Source: Phenylobacterium sp. LH3H17
GTDB lineage: Bacteria; Pseudomonadota; Alphaproteobacteria; Caulobacterales; Caulobacteraceae
Direction of reading: 5' to 3'
Length of the DNA stretch: 64,000 bases
NCBI RefSeq assembly: GCF_024298925.1
Contig: NZ_CP101283.1
Coordinates: 3,291,001 to 3,355,000, forward strand
Below are positions 15,969 to 24,306 of this stretch, piece by piece. Position numbers and translations under genes: made by a program. How positions within the stretch are numbered: position 1 is the first letter of the stretch; each line of letters opens with the position of its first letter. The notes below the pieces were generated by a model. It was given only the letters and a program-made list of their open reading frames with translations. It ran no database searches and had not been told where the DNA came from.

Positions 15969-17666
15969 ATGGAAACCACGGGAACCAGTCTGCGCGTCCT
16001 CACCGGCCTGGCCAGCGAGACCGGCCGGCGGGCGCGCAACGAGGATTTCGCCGCCGCGGTGCTTGAGCCGCCCGGCCGGATGACCGGCGTCGCCTGCGCC
16101 ATCGCCGACGGAATGGGCGGCGCCAAGGGCGGGCGAGTGGCGGCCGAGCTCTCCGTCCGCGCGGTGCTGGACGGCTATTTGGGGGCCAGCGAGACCCGTA
16201 GCGTGCGGCGCACCGCCGCCCACGCCATCGACGGCGTCAACCGCTGGGTCCACGCCCAGGGGCAGACCGACGCCGAGCTGGCCGGCATGGGCTGCACCCT
16301 GACGGTCGCCATCCTGCGCGGCCGGCGACTGCACGTGCTGCATGTGGGCGACACCCGCCTCTACCGGCTGCGCGACGGGCGGCTGGCGCGGCTGACCGTC
16401 GACCACAGGCTGGAGGGCACGACCAATATCCTGACCCGCGCCGTCGGCATCGGCGAGAGCCTGCGCATCGACTACGCCAGCGAGGACCTCGCGCCCCACG
16501 ACCGGCTGTTGCTGGTCAGCGACGGTGTCCACGGCGCCCTGAACGACCGCCGCATCGAGGAGATGCTTGCCCTGCGCGAGGGGCCCGAGGAGACCGCGCG
16601 GCGCCTGGTCCAGTCCGCGCTGGAGGCCGGATCCGACGACAATGTCACCGCCCTGGTGGTCGATGTCCTGGAGCTGCCCGCCGCCGACGTGGCCGGCCTC
16701 AGCCAGGAGGTCGATGCCCTGCCCATGCGCGAGCCGCCCCAGGTTGGCGAGAGCGTCGACGGCTTCGAGCTCCAGGCCCTGGTCGCCGACGGCCGCTACA
16801 GCCGCGTGTTCCGGGCGCGCGACGCCGACAGCGACGCCAGCGTCCTGGTCAAGTTCCCCAAGCCCCAGGCCCTGGGCGCCGAAGCCTCGGCGCGGGCGGC
16901 GTTCCTGCGCGAGTCCTGGGTGGCGAGCCGGGTGCAGAACCCCTTCGTGGGCGCGGTGCTGGACCTGCCGGCCGGCCGGCGCACGAGCCTCTACCTCGTC
17001 CAGCCCTTCTATGCGGGAGAGACGCTGGAGCGGCGGCTGTCACGGTCGCCGCCCGTGAGTCTCGACCAGGGCCTGGACATCGCCGTCAAGCTGACCAAGG
17101 CCATCGCCTCCCTGCATCGGGCGGGCGTCATCCACCGCGACATCAAGCCCGAGAACGTGATCCTGGAACCGGGCGGCGGACTGAAGCTGATCGACCTGGG
17201 CGTGGCGCGGCTGCCGAACCTGGAGGCCGCCCTGCCCCCGGACATTCCCGGGACGCCCAGCTACATGGCGCCGGAACTGTTCGCGGGTCTGGCGGGCGAC
17301 GAGCGCTCGGACATCTTCGCACTGGGCGTGACGCTCTATGCGATGTTCTCGGGCGGGCGCTTTCCCTATGGCGAGATCGAGCCCTTCACCACGCCCCGCC
17401 ATCGCCGCCCGGCGCCGCTCTCGGCCTGGCGGCCCGACCTGCCGGCCTGGGTGGAAACCGTGCTGGCGCGCGCCGTCGCCGTCGATCCGGCCGAGCGGTT
17501 CCAGGACGGCTTCGAACTCGCCTTCGAGCTGGAGAACGGCGCGATAAGGGGCGCGCCGGCCCGCCGGACGCGCCCCTCGCTCTACGACCGCGACCCGCTG
17601 CGCTTCTGGCAGGTCACGGCCCTCATCCTCTTGGTGCTGCTGATGGTCTCCCTCGCCAGCCGCTAG
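15969..17666 (+). CDS. PP2C phosphatase / Ser-Thr protein kinase fusion, membrane-anchored
   Basis: 565 residues. The N-terminal PP2C domain (about 1-235) has RRARNEDF, ADGMGGAKGG, LLVSDGVHG and SDDNVTAL, so the metal-binding Asp set is intact. The kinase domain (about 255-535) has a glycine loop GRYSRVFRA, the Lys in VLVKF, VIHRDIKPENVIL, LIDLGVA and GTPSYMAPE, all needed for activity. A C-terminal helix (about 545-563) anchors it to the inner membrane. Genes of this type occur in nirB loci of other proteobacteria, for example next to nirB in Pseudomonas aeruginosa, so a nitrate-related signalling role is likely, but substrates are unknown. It ends four bases into the ABC ATPase gene, convergently. 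Confidence 0.93.
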   Translation: METTGTSLRVLTGLASETGRRARNEDFAAAVLEPPGRMTGVACAIADGMGGAKGGRVAAELSVRAVLDGYLGASETRSVRRTAAHAIDGVNRWVHAQGQTDAELAGMGCTLTVAILRGRRLHVLHVGDTRLYRLRDGRLARLTVDHRLEGTTNILTRAVGIGESLRIDYASEDLAPHDRLLLVSDGVHGALNDRRIEEMLALREGPEETARRLVQSALEAGSDDNVTALVVDVLELPAADVAGLSQEVDALPMREPPQVGESVDGFELQALVADGRYSRVFRARDADSDASVLVKFPKPQALGAEASARAAFLRESWVASRVQNPFVGAVLDLPAGRRTSLYLVQPFYAGETLERRLSRSPPVSLDQGLDIAVKLTKAIASLHRAGVIHRDIKPENVILEPGGGLKLIDLGVARLPNLEAALPPDIPGTPSYMAPELFAGLAGDERSDIFALGVTLYAMFSGGRFPYGEIEPFTTPRHRRPAPLSAWRPDLPAWVETVLARAVAVDPAERFQDGFELAFELENGAIRGAPARRTRPSLYDRDPLRFWQVTALILLVLLMVSLASR

Positions 17667-18454
17667 GCCGCCACCGCGTGGCGGGCATAGAGGAACTCCA
17701 GCACCGACTTGCGGGCCCGCAGGTAGTCGAGGTCGGTGGCCAGTTCCAGCCGCCTGCGGGGCCGGGCCAGGCCGACGCCCAGCACCTCGCCGATCGTGGC
17801 CGCCGGGCCGTTGGTCATCATCACGATGCGATCCGACAGCAGGGCCGCCTCGTCCACGTCGTGGGTGATCATCAGCACGGTGTTCTTCAGCTTGGCGTGG
17901 ATATCCATGACGCTGTCCTGCAGGTGGGCGCGGGTCAGCGCGTCCAGGGCGCCGAACGGCTCGTCCAGCAGCAGCACCTTGGGCTGGATGGCCAGGGCCC
18001 GGGCGATGCCGACCCTCTGTTTCATGCCGCCGGAGATCTCGGAGGGACGCTTGTCGGCGGCGTGGGTCATCTGGACGAGGGCCAGGTTCTCCATCGCCCA
18101 TTCGTGGCGCTCGCGGCCGTTCTTCTTGCCGCGAAACACCTTGTCCACCGCCAGCCGGACGTTCTCGTAGACCGAGAGCCAAGGCAGCAGAGAGTGGTTC
18201 TGGAACACCACCGCCCGGTCGGGCCCCGGCGCCTCGACCGCCGAGTGGTCGAGGATCACCGCTCCCGTGGTGATGGGCACGAGACCCGCCACCACGTTCA
18301 ACAGGGTCGACTTCCCGCAGCCGGAGTGGCCGATGATCGAGACGAACTCGCCCTCGTCGATCTGCAGGTTGACGTCGCGCAGCACCTCGTTGGCGCCGGT
18401 GCGGCCGGGGAACGAGACGCCGAGCGCCTCGATGGAGAGGAAGGCCTTGGGCAT
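17663..18454 (-). CDS. nrtD: Nitrate ABC transporter ATP-binding protein
   Basis: 263 residues. Walker A GHSGCGKSTLL, signature region SGGMKQRVGIARAL, Walker B VLLLDEPFGALD and the H-loop THDVDEA are all present. The sequence belongs to the NrtD/SsuB/TauB group. It energises nitrate import with the permease and binding protein encoded just upstream (13-base gap). A C-terminal regulatory domain is absent, as expected of NrtD rather than NrtC. Confidence 0.9.
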   Translation of the reverse strand: MPKAFLSIEALGVSFPGRTGANEVLRDVNLQIDEGEFVSIIGHSGCGKSTLLNVVAGLVPITTGAVILDHSAVEAPGPDRAVVFQNHSLLPWLSVYENVRLAVDKVFRGKKNGRERHEWAMENLALVQMTHAADKRPSEISGGMKQRVGIARALAIQPKVLLLDEPFGALDALTRAHLQDSVMDIHAKLKNTVLMITHDVDEAALLSDRIVMMTNGPAATIGEVLGVGLARPRRRLELATDLDYLRARKSVLEFLYARHAVAA

Positions 18455-18467
18455 GTGCGGGATCCCT

Positions 18468-19370
18468 TCAGGAGAGCGCCGAGCCGCGGCTGACGAGACG
18501 TCCCAGCAGGGCCACGCCGCGGTCCAGCGCGAAGCCCACGAGGCCGACCCAGACCAGGGCGACGACGATGTCGGAGATGCGGGACGAGTTGTACTGGTCC
18601 CAGATGAAGAAGCCGACGCCGACCCCGCCCAGCAGCATCTCGGAGGCGACGATGGCCAGCCAGCTCATGCCGACCCCGATGCGCAGGCCGGTGAAGATGT
18701 AGGGCGTGGTGGCCGGCAGCAGGATCTTCCAGAAGTGCTCCAGCGGCGAGAGGCTCAGCGTGCGGCTGACGTTCAGATAGTCGGTCGGGATGTTCCGCAC
18801 CCCCACCGCCGTATTGATGATGATCGGCCAGATCGAGGTGATGAAGATGACGAACAGGGCCGATGGCTGGGCCTCGCGGAAGGCGGCCAGCGAGATGGGC
18901 AGCCAGGCCAGGGGCGGCACGGTGCGCAGCACCTGGAACAGCGGATCGAGGCCACGGTGGGCCCACACATTGGCGCCGACCAAAACCCCCAGGCCGATGC
19001 CGACCACGGCGGCCAGTCCGAAGCCCACCCCCACACGGCTGAGGCTGGTGGCGACGTGCCAGAACAGCCCCTTGTCGACCCCGCCGTTGTCGAAGAAGGG
19101 GTCGAGGATCAGGTCCTTGGACTCCAGCCAGATCATGCTGGGCGCCGGCAGGCCGGCCCCGTCCCCCGCCAGGAACTGCCAGACACCGAGCAGGACCAGC
19201 AACATGAGGGCGGGCGGCAGGACAGCCGCGGCGACCGCCTTGGCGGCCGTCAGGGTGCGGACCGCCCGCGACGGTCCCGGCGTGGGGAGCCGGGCGATCG
19301 TCGCGGGCGCGAGGTTCGTCGGCGGCTCGACTTCGCCGGCGACCTCGAACTTTTGGGCGGGCAGGCTCAT
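18468..19370 (-). CDS. nrtB: Nitrate ABC transporter permease
   Basis: 300 residues with about six membrane helices in the C-terminal 240 residues after a polar N-terminus. The BPD_transp_1 coupling loop is seen around EMLLGGVGVGFFIWD, and the block FQVLRTVPPLAWLPISL is typical of NrtB/SsuC. It lies between the binding protein and ATPase genes of one operon. Confidence 0.9.
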   Translation of the reverse strand: MSLPAQKFEVAGEVEPPTNLAPATIARLPTPGPSRAVRTLTAAKAVAAAVLPPALMLLVLLGVWQFLAGDGAGLPAPSMIWLESKDLILDPFFDNGGVDKGLFWHVATSLSRVGVGFGLAAVVGIGLGVLVGANVWAHRGLDPLFQVLRTVPPLAWLPISLAAFREAQPSALFVIFITSIWPIIINTAVGVRNIPTDYLNVSRTLSLSPLEHFWKILLPATTPYIFTGLRIGVGMSWLAIVASEMLLGGVGVGFFIWDQYNSSRISDIVVALVWVGLVGFALDRGVALLGRLVSRGSALS

Positions 19371-19395
19371 GGAAAGCTCCTAGCCAGGGGAAGGG

Positions 19396-20667
19396 TCAGA
19401 CCAGCTTCTTGATCGGCTGGCTCGCCAGGTAGGCGGCGGGATTGGCGGGATCGAAGACCTTGCCGTCGAAGAACCGCTCGACGCCGCGACTGTCGGAGGC
19501 CGGAGCCCCCACGCCGAGCGACTTGGCGGCCGCCCGCCAGATGTCGGCGCGGTTGACCTTGGCCACCAGGGCCGCGGCGTTGGTGTTCCTGGGCATGACG
19601 CCCCAGCGCTGGTTCTCGGTCACGAACCAGAGGTCGTGCGACTTGAACGGGAAGGAGGCGTTGTCGGCCCAGAACTTCATGACGTGGCCCGAGCCCTTCA
19701 CCGCGCGCCCGTCGCCGTAGTTGATGGTCCCCTGCAGTCTCGGCAGGATGTCGCCCATCGGCACGTTGATGTACTGGCGGCCCGAAACGATGGAGCACAT
19801 GGCCGCCTTGTTGGCCGCCTTGTCGCACCACATCTGGGCCTCCATGACGGCTATGGTCAGCGCCTGGGCCGCACGCGGGTATTTCGCCACCCAGTCGGCC
19901 CGGACGCCGAGGCATTTCTCCGGGTGGTTCATCCAGATCTCGGAGGTCAGGCAGGCGGTGTAGCCGACCTTCTGGTTCACCAGCTGACCGTTCCAGGGTT
20001 CGCCGACGCAGAAGGCGTCCTGGGTCCCGGCCTTCATGTTGGCCACCATCTGCGGCGGGGGGATCACGATGGTGGAGACCTCGGTCTCGGGATTGATGCC
20101 GCCCGCCGCCAGCCAGTAGCGGAGCCACAGGTCGTGGGTCCCGCCCCGGAAGGTCATCGCGACCTTGGGGATGTTCCCGGCCGCCTTCATCTGGGCGAAC
20201 TTGGCCTTGGCGCCAGCGCTGTTGAGGCCGACCTTCACCGCCTTGAGGTCGTTGCCGACCGAGATCGCCTGGCCGTTAGTGTTCAGCCGCGCCAGGATGT
20301 TCATCGGCACGGGCCGGCCGCCGGTCGCGACGCCGGTCGTGAACTGGTAGGGCATGGGCGTCAGGATGTGCGCGCCGTCGATGCCGCCGCCCCCGGAACC
20401 CAGGACCAGGTTGTCCCGCGTTCCGCCCCATGAGGCCTGTTTCAGCACCTCGACGTCGGGCATGCCGTACTTGGCGAACAGGCCGCGTTCCTTGGCGATG
20501 ATCAGGGGCGAAGCGTCGGTCAGGGCGATGAAGCCCAGCTTGGCCCTGGCGACTTCCGGGCCCGGGCCCGCGGCGAAGGCGCCGGACGGCAGGGCGGTCT
20601 TGGCGGCCAGCAGGGTGGCGGCCGCGGCGGTGAGCGCCGTGCGGCGCGTGAGGGTCTTGTCGGTCAT
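19396..20667 (-). CDS. nrtA: Nitrate-binding periplasmic protein (CmpA/NrtA family)
   Basis: Start at 20667 (MTDKTLTRRTAL); the open frame upstream is a shadow of the channel gene. 423 residues. A twin-arginine-like start (LTRRTALTAAAATLLAA) and Ala-rich signal end at about 32, suggesting Tat export. The mature part has LGFIALTDASPLIIAKERGLF, ASWGGTRDNLVLG, DGAHILTPMPYQ and EPWNGQLV, the family's ligand-binding blocks. It delivers nitrate to NrtBD. The gene starts eight bases after the channel gene, in the same operon. Confidence 0.9.
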   Translation of the reverse strand: MTDKTLTRRTALTAAAATLLAAKTALPSGAFAAGPGPEVARAKLGFIALTDASPLIIAKERGLFAKYGMPDVEVLKQASWGGTRDNLVLGSGGGGIDGAHILTPMPYQFTTGVATGGRPVPMNILARLNTNGQAISVGNDLKAVKVGLNSAGAKAKFAQMKAAGNIPKVAMTFRGGTHDLWLRYWLAAGGINPETEVSTIVIPPPQMVANMKAGTQDAFCVGEPWNGQLVNQKVGYTACLTSEIWMNHPEKCLGVRADWVAKYPRAAQALTIAVMEAQMWCDKAANKAAMCSIVSGRQYINVPMGDILPRLQGTINYGDGRAVKGSGHVMKFWADNASFPFKSHDLWFVTENQRWGVMPRNTNAAALVAKVNRADIWRAAAKSLGVGAPASDSRGVERFFDGKVFDPANPAAYLASQPIKKLV

Positions 20668-20675
20668 GGGATCGC

Positions 20676-22088
20676 TCACAGCTTGTATTCGAGGGTGAAC
20701 CACACCTTGGTGCGGGAGGGCGGCGGCGCGGCTCCGCCCACGGGGACGAAGGCCTCGCGCTGGAAGTCGGCGTACTTGGCCGCCACCGAGAGCTTGGGCG
20801 TGATCGCCGCCTGGACCTGGACGTTCCACTCGTGGCCGAGGTCGGCGCCGGTCCGTTCGGCGTTGAAGTCGTGGTAGCGGACCAGGATGTCGGTGTTGAA
20901 GAAGTAGGTCCGGCGAAACCGCGGCTTGATGTTGAAGCTGAGGTTCAGGTCCTCGATGCCGTCGACGAAGCCCTTGTTCCCGCCCAGCGGCTGGACGAAG
21001 GCGTCCGACCAGCCCTGGAAGGCGTGGACGGTCGCCAGCGGCGTGGTGAACCCGCGGGTCCCGTTGCCCTCCAGCGACTCCCAGGAGAGCTTGGCCGTGT
21101 AGATGTCGAAGGTCCCGGCGACGTCGGCGCCGAAATAGTCGAGATCGTAGCCGGCGGTGGCGCCGTGATAGTCGCCCTGCTGGGCGTAGGTGGCGTTGTA
21201 GGCCACCTGGAACAGCCCGACCCAGGTCTTGCCCGAGGCCTTGACCCCCTTGGTCACCGAGGAGTTCGGCGCCGAGTTCTGGAAGTCGAGGGCGTAGACG
21301 AAGCCCTGCAGGCGCAGGGCCTCGGCCGGCGACCATGTGGCGTTCAGAAGGTGGCTGTCGCTATCCCAATCGCGCAGTTCGCCCAGGATCCGGTTGACGT
21401 GGGTCACATAGGCGTAGGTCGCCTTGAAGCGGCCCAGCGCCAGGTCGGCGCGCACCGCATCGAAGGTCTGCTCGTCCTGGCGCCAGCCGACATTGCCGAC
21501 GAAGCGCTGGTCGTCGATCAGGATCCGCTGCCGCCCCAGGGTGACCACCGCCGCGGCGCTTGGCGTCCAGGTGAGCTGCAGGCGATTGAGTTCGGTGACA
21601 TCCGGATCGTTGATGATCGGGAAGCGGGCCTTGTCCGCGCCGTTCAGCGGCGGGGCCGTGGAGCCCGGAACATTGACCGAGAACCGCTCGGCGCCGACCT
21701 GGCGGACATCTTCGAACTCCACCAGGCCACGCAGTCCGTTCCACTCGCCGGTCTCCCAGCCGAGCCGGGTGCGCAGGGTGAGCGCCTCGCCCTCCTTGCG
21801 CAGCACCGCGGTCCGGGTCTGGTCCACGCCTTCGTAGCGAAGACGCGCCTCCAGGATCAGCTTGCCGCCGGCGATGGCCTCGCTGATCGTCGGCGGCGCG
21901 ACCGGCGGCGGCGGTTCGGGGGCCGGTTCGGGCTCAGGCTCGGCGACCGCCGCGGTGGGTTCCTCAGTGGCGACCGCGGGCGCTTCTTCCGCCGCCACCG
22001 CGGGCGGAGCTTGAGCCGCCGCCCCTGTTGCTGAAGCCAGCGCCGCGGCGATCGCCGCAGACGTCAGAAAGCCTCTCCTCATATTCAT
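20676..22088 (-). CDS. Outer-membrane channel, alginate-export (AlgE-like) family
   Basis: 470 residues from the ATG at 22088. It has a signal peptide (MNMRRGFLTS to AAAQA), then a Glu/Pro/Ala linker (EPEPEPAPEPPPP) and a beta-barrel region with alternating aromatic strands ending in a terminal Phe-rich strand (WFTLEYKL). Family members form 18-stranded barrels. As the first gene after the nitrate attenuator and directly before nrtA, it most likely lets nitrate cross the outer membrane; that substrate is inferred from position, not sequence. Alternative: a general anion porin. Confidence 0.8.
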   Translation of the reverse strand: MNMRRGFLTSAAIAAALASATGAAAQAPPAVAAEEAPAVATEEPTAAVAEPEPEPAPEPPPPVAPPTISEAIAGGKLILEARLRYEGVDQTRTAVLRKEGEALTLRTRLGWETGEWNGLRGLVEFEDVRQVGAERFSVNVPGSTAPPLNGADKARFPIINDPDVTELNRLQLTWTPSAAAVVTLGRQRILIDDQRFVGNVGWRQDEQTFDAVRADLALGRFKATYAYVTHVNRILGELRDWDSDSHLLNATWSPAEALRLQGFVYALDFQNSAPNSSVTKGVKASGKTWVGLFQVAYNATYAQQGDYHGATAGYDLDYFGADVAGTFDIYTAKLSWESLEGNGTRGFTTPLATVHAFQGWSDAFVQPLGGNKGFVDGIEDLNLSFNIKPRFRRTYFFNTDILVRYHDFNAERTGADLGHEWNVQVQAAITPKLSVAAKYADFQREAFVPVGGAAPPPSRTKVWFTLEYKL

Positions 22089-22105
22089 CGCCCTATCCCC
22101 CGAGC

Positions 22106-22147
22106 AAAAAAAGACGTCCGCCGGGGTGGGAGCCCCGCGCGGACGTC
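22106..22147 (-). terminator. Intrinsic terminator in the leader of the nitrate operon (attenuator)
   Basis: Reading toward the channel gene, GACGTCCGC pairs perfectly with GCGGACGTC, with an inner GGGG/CCCC stem, followed at once by seven T. The T-run ends 17 bases before the ATG at 22088, so it lies in the 5' leader rather than after a gene of that operon. Position and strength fit an attenuator relieved by the ANTAR protein NasT. It could also end nasS transcripts. Confidence 0.85.
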
Positions 22148-22164
22148 GTTGTCCTTCCAAGTCC

Positions 22165-22198
22165 GAAACCTCGCGGTCCCGGCGACCCTCTCGGATCG
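22165..22198 (-). promoter_or_regulatory. nasT: Two tandem small hairpins upstream of the attenuator, candidate NasT target
   Basis: Reading toward the channel gene: CGATCC-GAGA-GGGTCG, two bases, then GGGACC-GCGA-GGTTTC. Both are closed by CC/GG around a GNRA loop. Downstream, GGAC-AACGAC-GTCC forms a third possible hairpin whose 3' arm is the first arm of the terminator, so the two are mutually exclusive. ANTAR proteins bind paired hairpins with hexanucleotide loops; which pair is the real target is uncertain. Confidence 0.5.
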
Positions 22199-22329
22199 TT
22201 CGCGGGACGCCATTGCCCCGCGATGTCGCCCTCAGGCCGCCATGCCCCTCGCCTGCTCGCAACTGCGAAATGGCGCATACCGGCGTTCCGCCAGCTTCAG
22301 GAGGCCAATTGCATCAAGGATGGGCGCCA

Positions 22330-22349
22330 TTGTGCAGTGCAGCGCACAA
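22330..22349. promoter_or_regulatory. Dyad-symmetric site upstream of the nitrate leader
   Basis: TTGTGC-N8-GCACAA, a perfect 20-bp dyad lying just after the nasS stop codon and about 240 bases before the channel gene. It is suitable as an operator for a dimeric regulator such as an NtrC- or CRP-type protein, but it matches no consensus exactly. Confidence 0.35.
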
Positions 22350-22372
22350 GGAACGAGCGCCGGACGGCCGAC

Positions 22373-23617
22373 TCAGGAGCGCGTGCGGCCGATGGCGAAG
22401 CCGGCGGCGTAGCGCTGCGGTTGCGCGGCGTCGAACCGCCCGCCGTCGAAGAACAGGTCCGGAGCCATGGGGATGGGCGCGGTGGCCTCGTCCAAGGTCC
22501 AGGGCGAAGCGTGCAGACCCTCGACCTTCTCGTCCACCAGAGGCGCAGGTATCCCCAGTTCGGCTGCGGCCGCGCGGAACAGGTCGGGCCGGTAGACCGC
22601 CTCGGCTGTCGCGGCGATGTCGGCCTCCGGGCCGATCTGGCCCCAGCGCAGCATCTGGGTGAGGAACCAGACCGCGTGGCTGCGCCACGGGAAGTTCGCG
22701 GCGTAGCGGTGGTAGATGATGTAATCCTGATGGTCGGGACCGGGCTCGCCCAGGGCGTAGGGCGGCGCGCCGGTGAGCGATCGGGCCACCACCTCCTCCG
22801 GCGCGCCCACATAGCGATTGTGGGCCAGGATCGTGGCCAGCTCCCCCCGGTTGCCCGGCTGGTCGGCCCAGGCCGCTGCACTGATCAGCGCTCGAAGGGT
22901 CGCCCCCAGGGTCAGGGGATGGCGCTCGGCGAAGCCTTCGGTGACCCCGAACACCTTGTCGGGCCCCACGCCCCAGAGTTCCGCGGCGTAGACCATGATC
23001 TCGCCATAGCCGTCGGCGACCGCCAGGGCGTTCCAGGGTGCGCCGACACAGAAGCCGTCGATGTCTCCGGCCGCCAGGCGCGCGGTCATTCGCGCCGGCG
23101 GCGTCACCACGATGCGCAGATCGCGGTCTGGGTCGACGCCGGCCTCCGCCAGCCAGTAGCGCAGTTCGTAGTTGTGCACCGAGAAGGGGAAGACCACGGC
23201 GAAGGTCAGCGGAGGCAGACCCTGGGCCCTGCGCGCCGCGATGACGGCGGCCAGCGGCCGGGCGGTGCGGGGTCGCACCGCCATGGCCTGGGCATCGGCC
23301 GAGCGCATGGCGTCGGCCAGGGCCTTGGAGACGGTGACCGCGCTGCCGTTCAGATTGAGCGACATCGGCACGATCATCCGCGCCGGCTCGCCGCAGACCC
23401 CCAGCCGCACGGCCAGCGGCATCGGGCCTAGCATGTGGGCGCCGTCCAGCGCGCCCATGGCCACCTTGTCGCGGATATTGGCCCAAGAGGCCTCGCGCGA
23501 CAGGTCAACGGATAGTCCCTCGCTCTCGAAGAAGCCCTTCTCGCGGGCGACCACCAGCGGCGCGCAGTCGTTCAAGGCGATGAAGCCCAGCCTCAGCTGG
23601 GTCCGCTCCAGGCTCAT
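22373..23617 (-). CDS. nasS: Nitrate sensor NasS (cytoplasmic NrtA-like protein)
   Basis: 414 residues of the CmpA/NrtA fold (LGFIALNDCAPLVVAREKGFF, ASWANIRDKVAMGALDGAH, VGAPWNALAVADG) but with no signal peptide, which marks the cytoplasmic sensor NasS rather than a transport protein. In characterised systems NasS holds NasT inactive until nitrate binds. The start overlaps the nasT stop by four bases, so the two are translationally coupled. Its paralogue NrtA is encoded 1.7 kb downstream. Confidence 0.9.
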   Translation of the reverse strand: MSLERTQLRLGFIALNDCAPLVVAREKGFFESEGLSVDLSREASWANIRDKVAMGALDGAHMLGPMPLAVRLGVCGEPARMIVPMSLNLNGSAVTVSKALADAMRSADAQAMAVRPRTARPLAAVIAARRAQGLPPLTFAVVFPFSVHNYELRYWLAEAGVDPDRDLRIVVTPPARMTARLAAGDIDGFCVGAPWNALAVADGYGEIMVYAAELWGVGPDKVFGVTEGFAERHPLTLGATLRALISAAAWADQPGNRGELATILAHNRYVGAPEEVVARSLTGAPPYALGEPGPDHQDYIIYHRYAANFPWRSHAVWFLTQMLRWGQIGPEADIAATAEAVYRPDLFRAAAAELGIPAPLVDEKVEGLHASPWTLDEATAPIPMAPDLFFDGGRFDAAQPQRYAAGFAIGRTRS

Positions 23618-24198
23618 GACCGGTCTCCCTTCAAGACGCCCGCGAAGGTGAGCAGGTCGTTGGCCACCGCCCCGATGGGCCGGCCGGTGTCCATGGCGAG
23701 CTTACGCAACAGGCTGTAGGCCTGGTCCTCATCGATGCCGCGCTCCTTCATCAGCAGGCCCTTGGCGCGCTCGACGGTCTTGCGCGAGGCGAGATCGGCC
23801 TTGGCCTTGTCGAGATCGGCGCGCAGCTTCTGCATCAGCTCGAAGCGGCTCATGGCCACCTCCAGAACCGAGCGCACCCGCCCCGCCGAGAGGCCGTCCA
23901 CCACATAGGCCGCGACCCCGGCCTCCACCGCCGCTTCCGCCAGGCCCGGAGAGGAGCGGTCGACGAACATCACCACCGGTCGCGGATTGTCGGAGGTCGC
24001 CTCGCGCAGGCTTTCCAGGGTGTCGCGGTCGGGGCTGTCGCAGGCGATGACGATCACGTCGGGGGCGAAAGATGGCAGCTCGCCTTCGATGGCCTCGAAA
24101 CTGGAGGCGCGGCGCACCTCCAGCGGACGCACGTCCGCCAGCCCTTCGGCGACCAGCGCCGCCCGCGCCTCGTCGGGATCGATGATGATGACCTTCAT
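23614..24198 (-). CDS. nasT: Nitrate-responsive antiterminator NasT (ANTAR domain)
   Basis: Start at 24198 (MKVIIIDPDEA); upstream in-frame ATGs precede this but lack protein character. 194 residues: a receiver-like domain (about 1-120, IIIDPDE, DVIVIACDS) followed by a short coiled coil and a C-terminal ANTAR domain (RKTVERAKGLLMKERGIDE, then AYSLLRKLAMDTGRPI). ANTAR domains bind paired RNA hairpins and prevent termination. The target is most likely the leader at 22106-22198 of the channel-nrtABD operon. Confidence 0.93.
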   Translation of the reverse strand: MKVIIIDPDEARAALVAEGLADVRPLEVRRASSFEAIEGELPSFAPDVIVIACDSPDRDTLESLREATSDNPRPVVMFVDRSSPGLAEAAVEAGVAAYVVDGLSAGRVRSVLEVAMSRFELMQKLRADLDKAKADLASRKTVERAKGLLMKERGIDEDQAYSLLRKLAMDTGRPIGAVANDLLTFAGVLKGDRS

Positions 24199-24270
24199 TC
24201 GCCGCCACCCGGCGCCCGGGCGGCTCGCGCGATCAACCCGTTTCTGCTTTGAACATGAAAGCATCATCAC

Positions 24271-24291
24271 GGCGCCTAGCAATTAGGCGCC
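24271..24291. repeat. Perfect inverted repeat between the AsnC-type regulator and nasT genes
   Basis: GGCGCCTA-GCAAT-TAGGCGCC, an 8-bp perfect stem with a 5-base loop. It lies after the Lrp/AsnC gene and before nasT. No T-run follows on either strand, so it is either a weak terminator or a protein-binding site. Confidence 0.45.
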
Positions 24292-24306
24292 GCGCGGCGG
24301 GAGGTC

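Noticed and set aside
22300..22345. Possible sigma-54 promoter (TGGCGC ... TTGA) in front of the nitrate leader
   Set aside because: The GG and the -12 element are one base too far apart and GC is missing at -12, so it fails the strict spacing rule.
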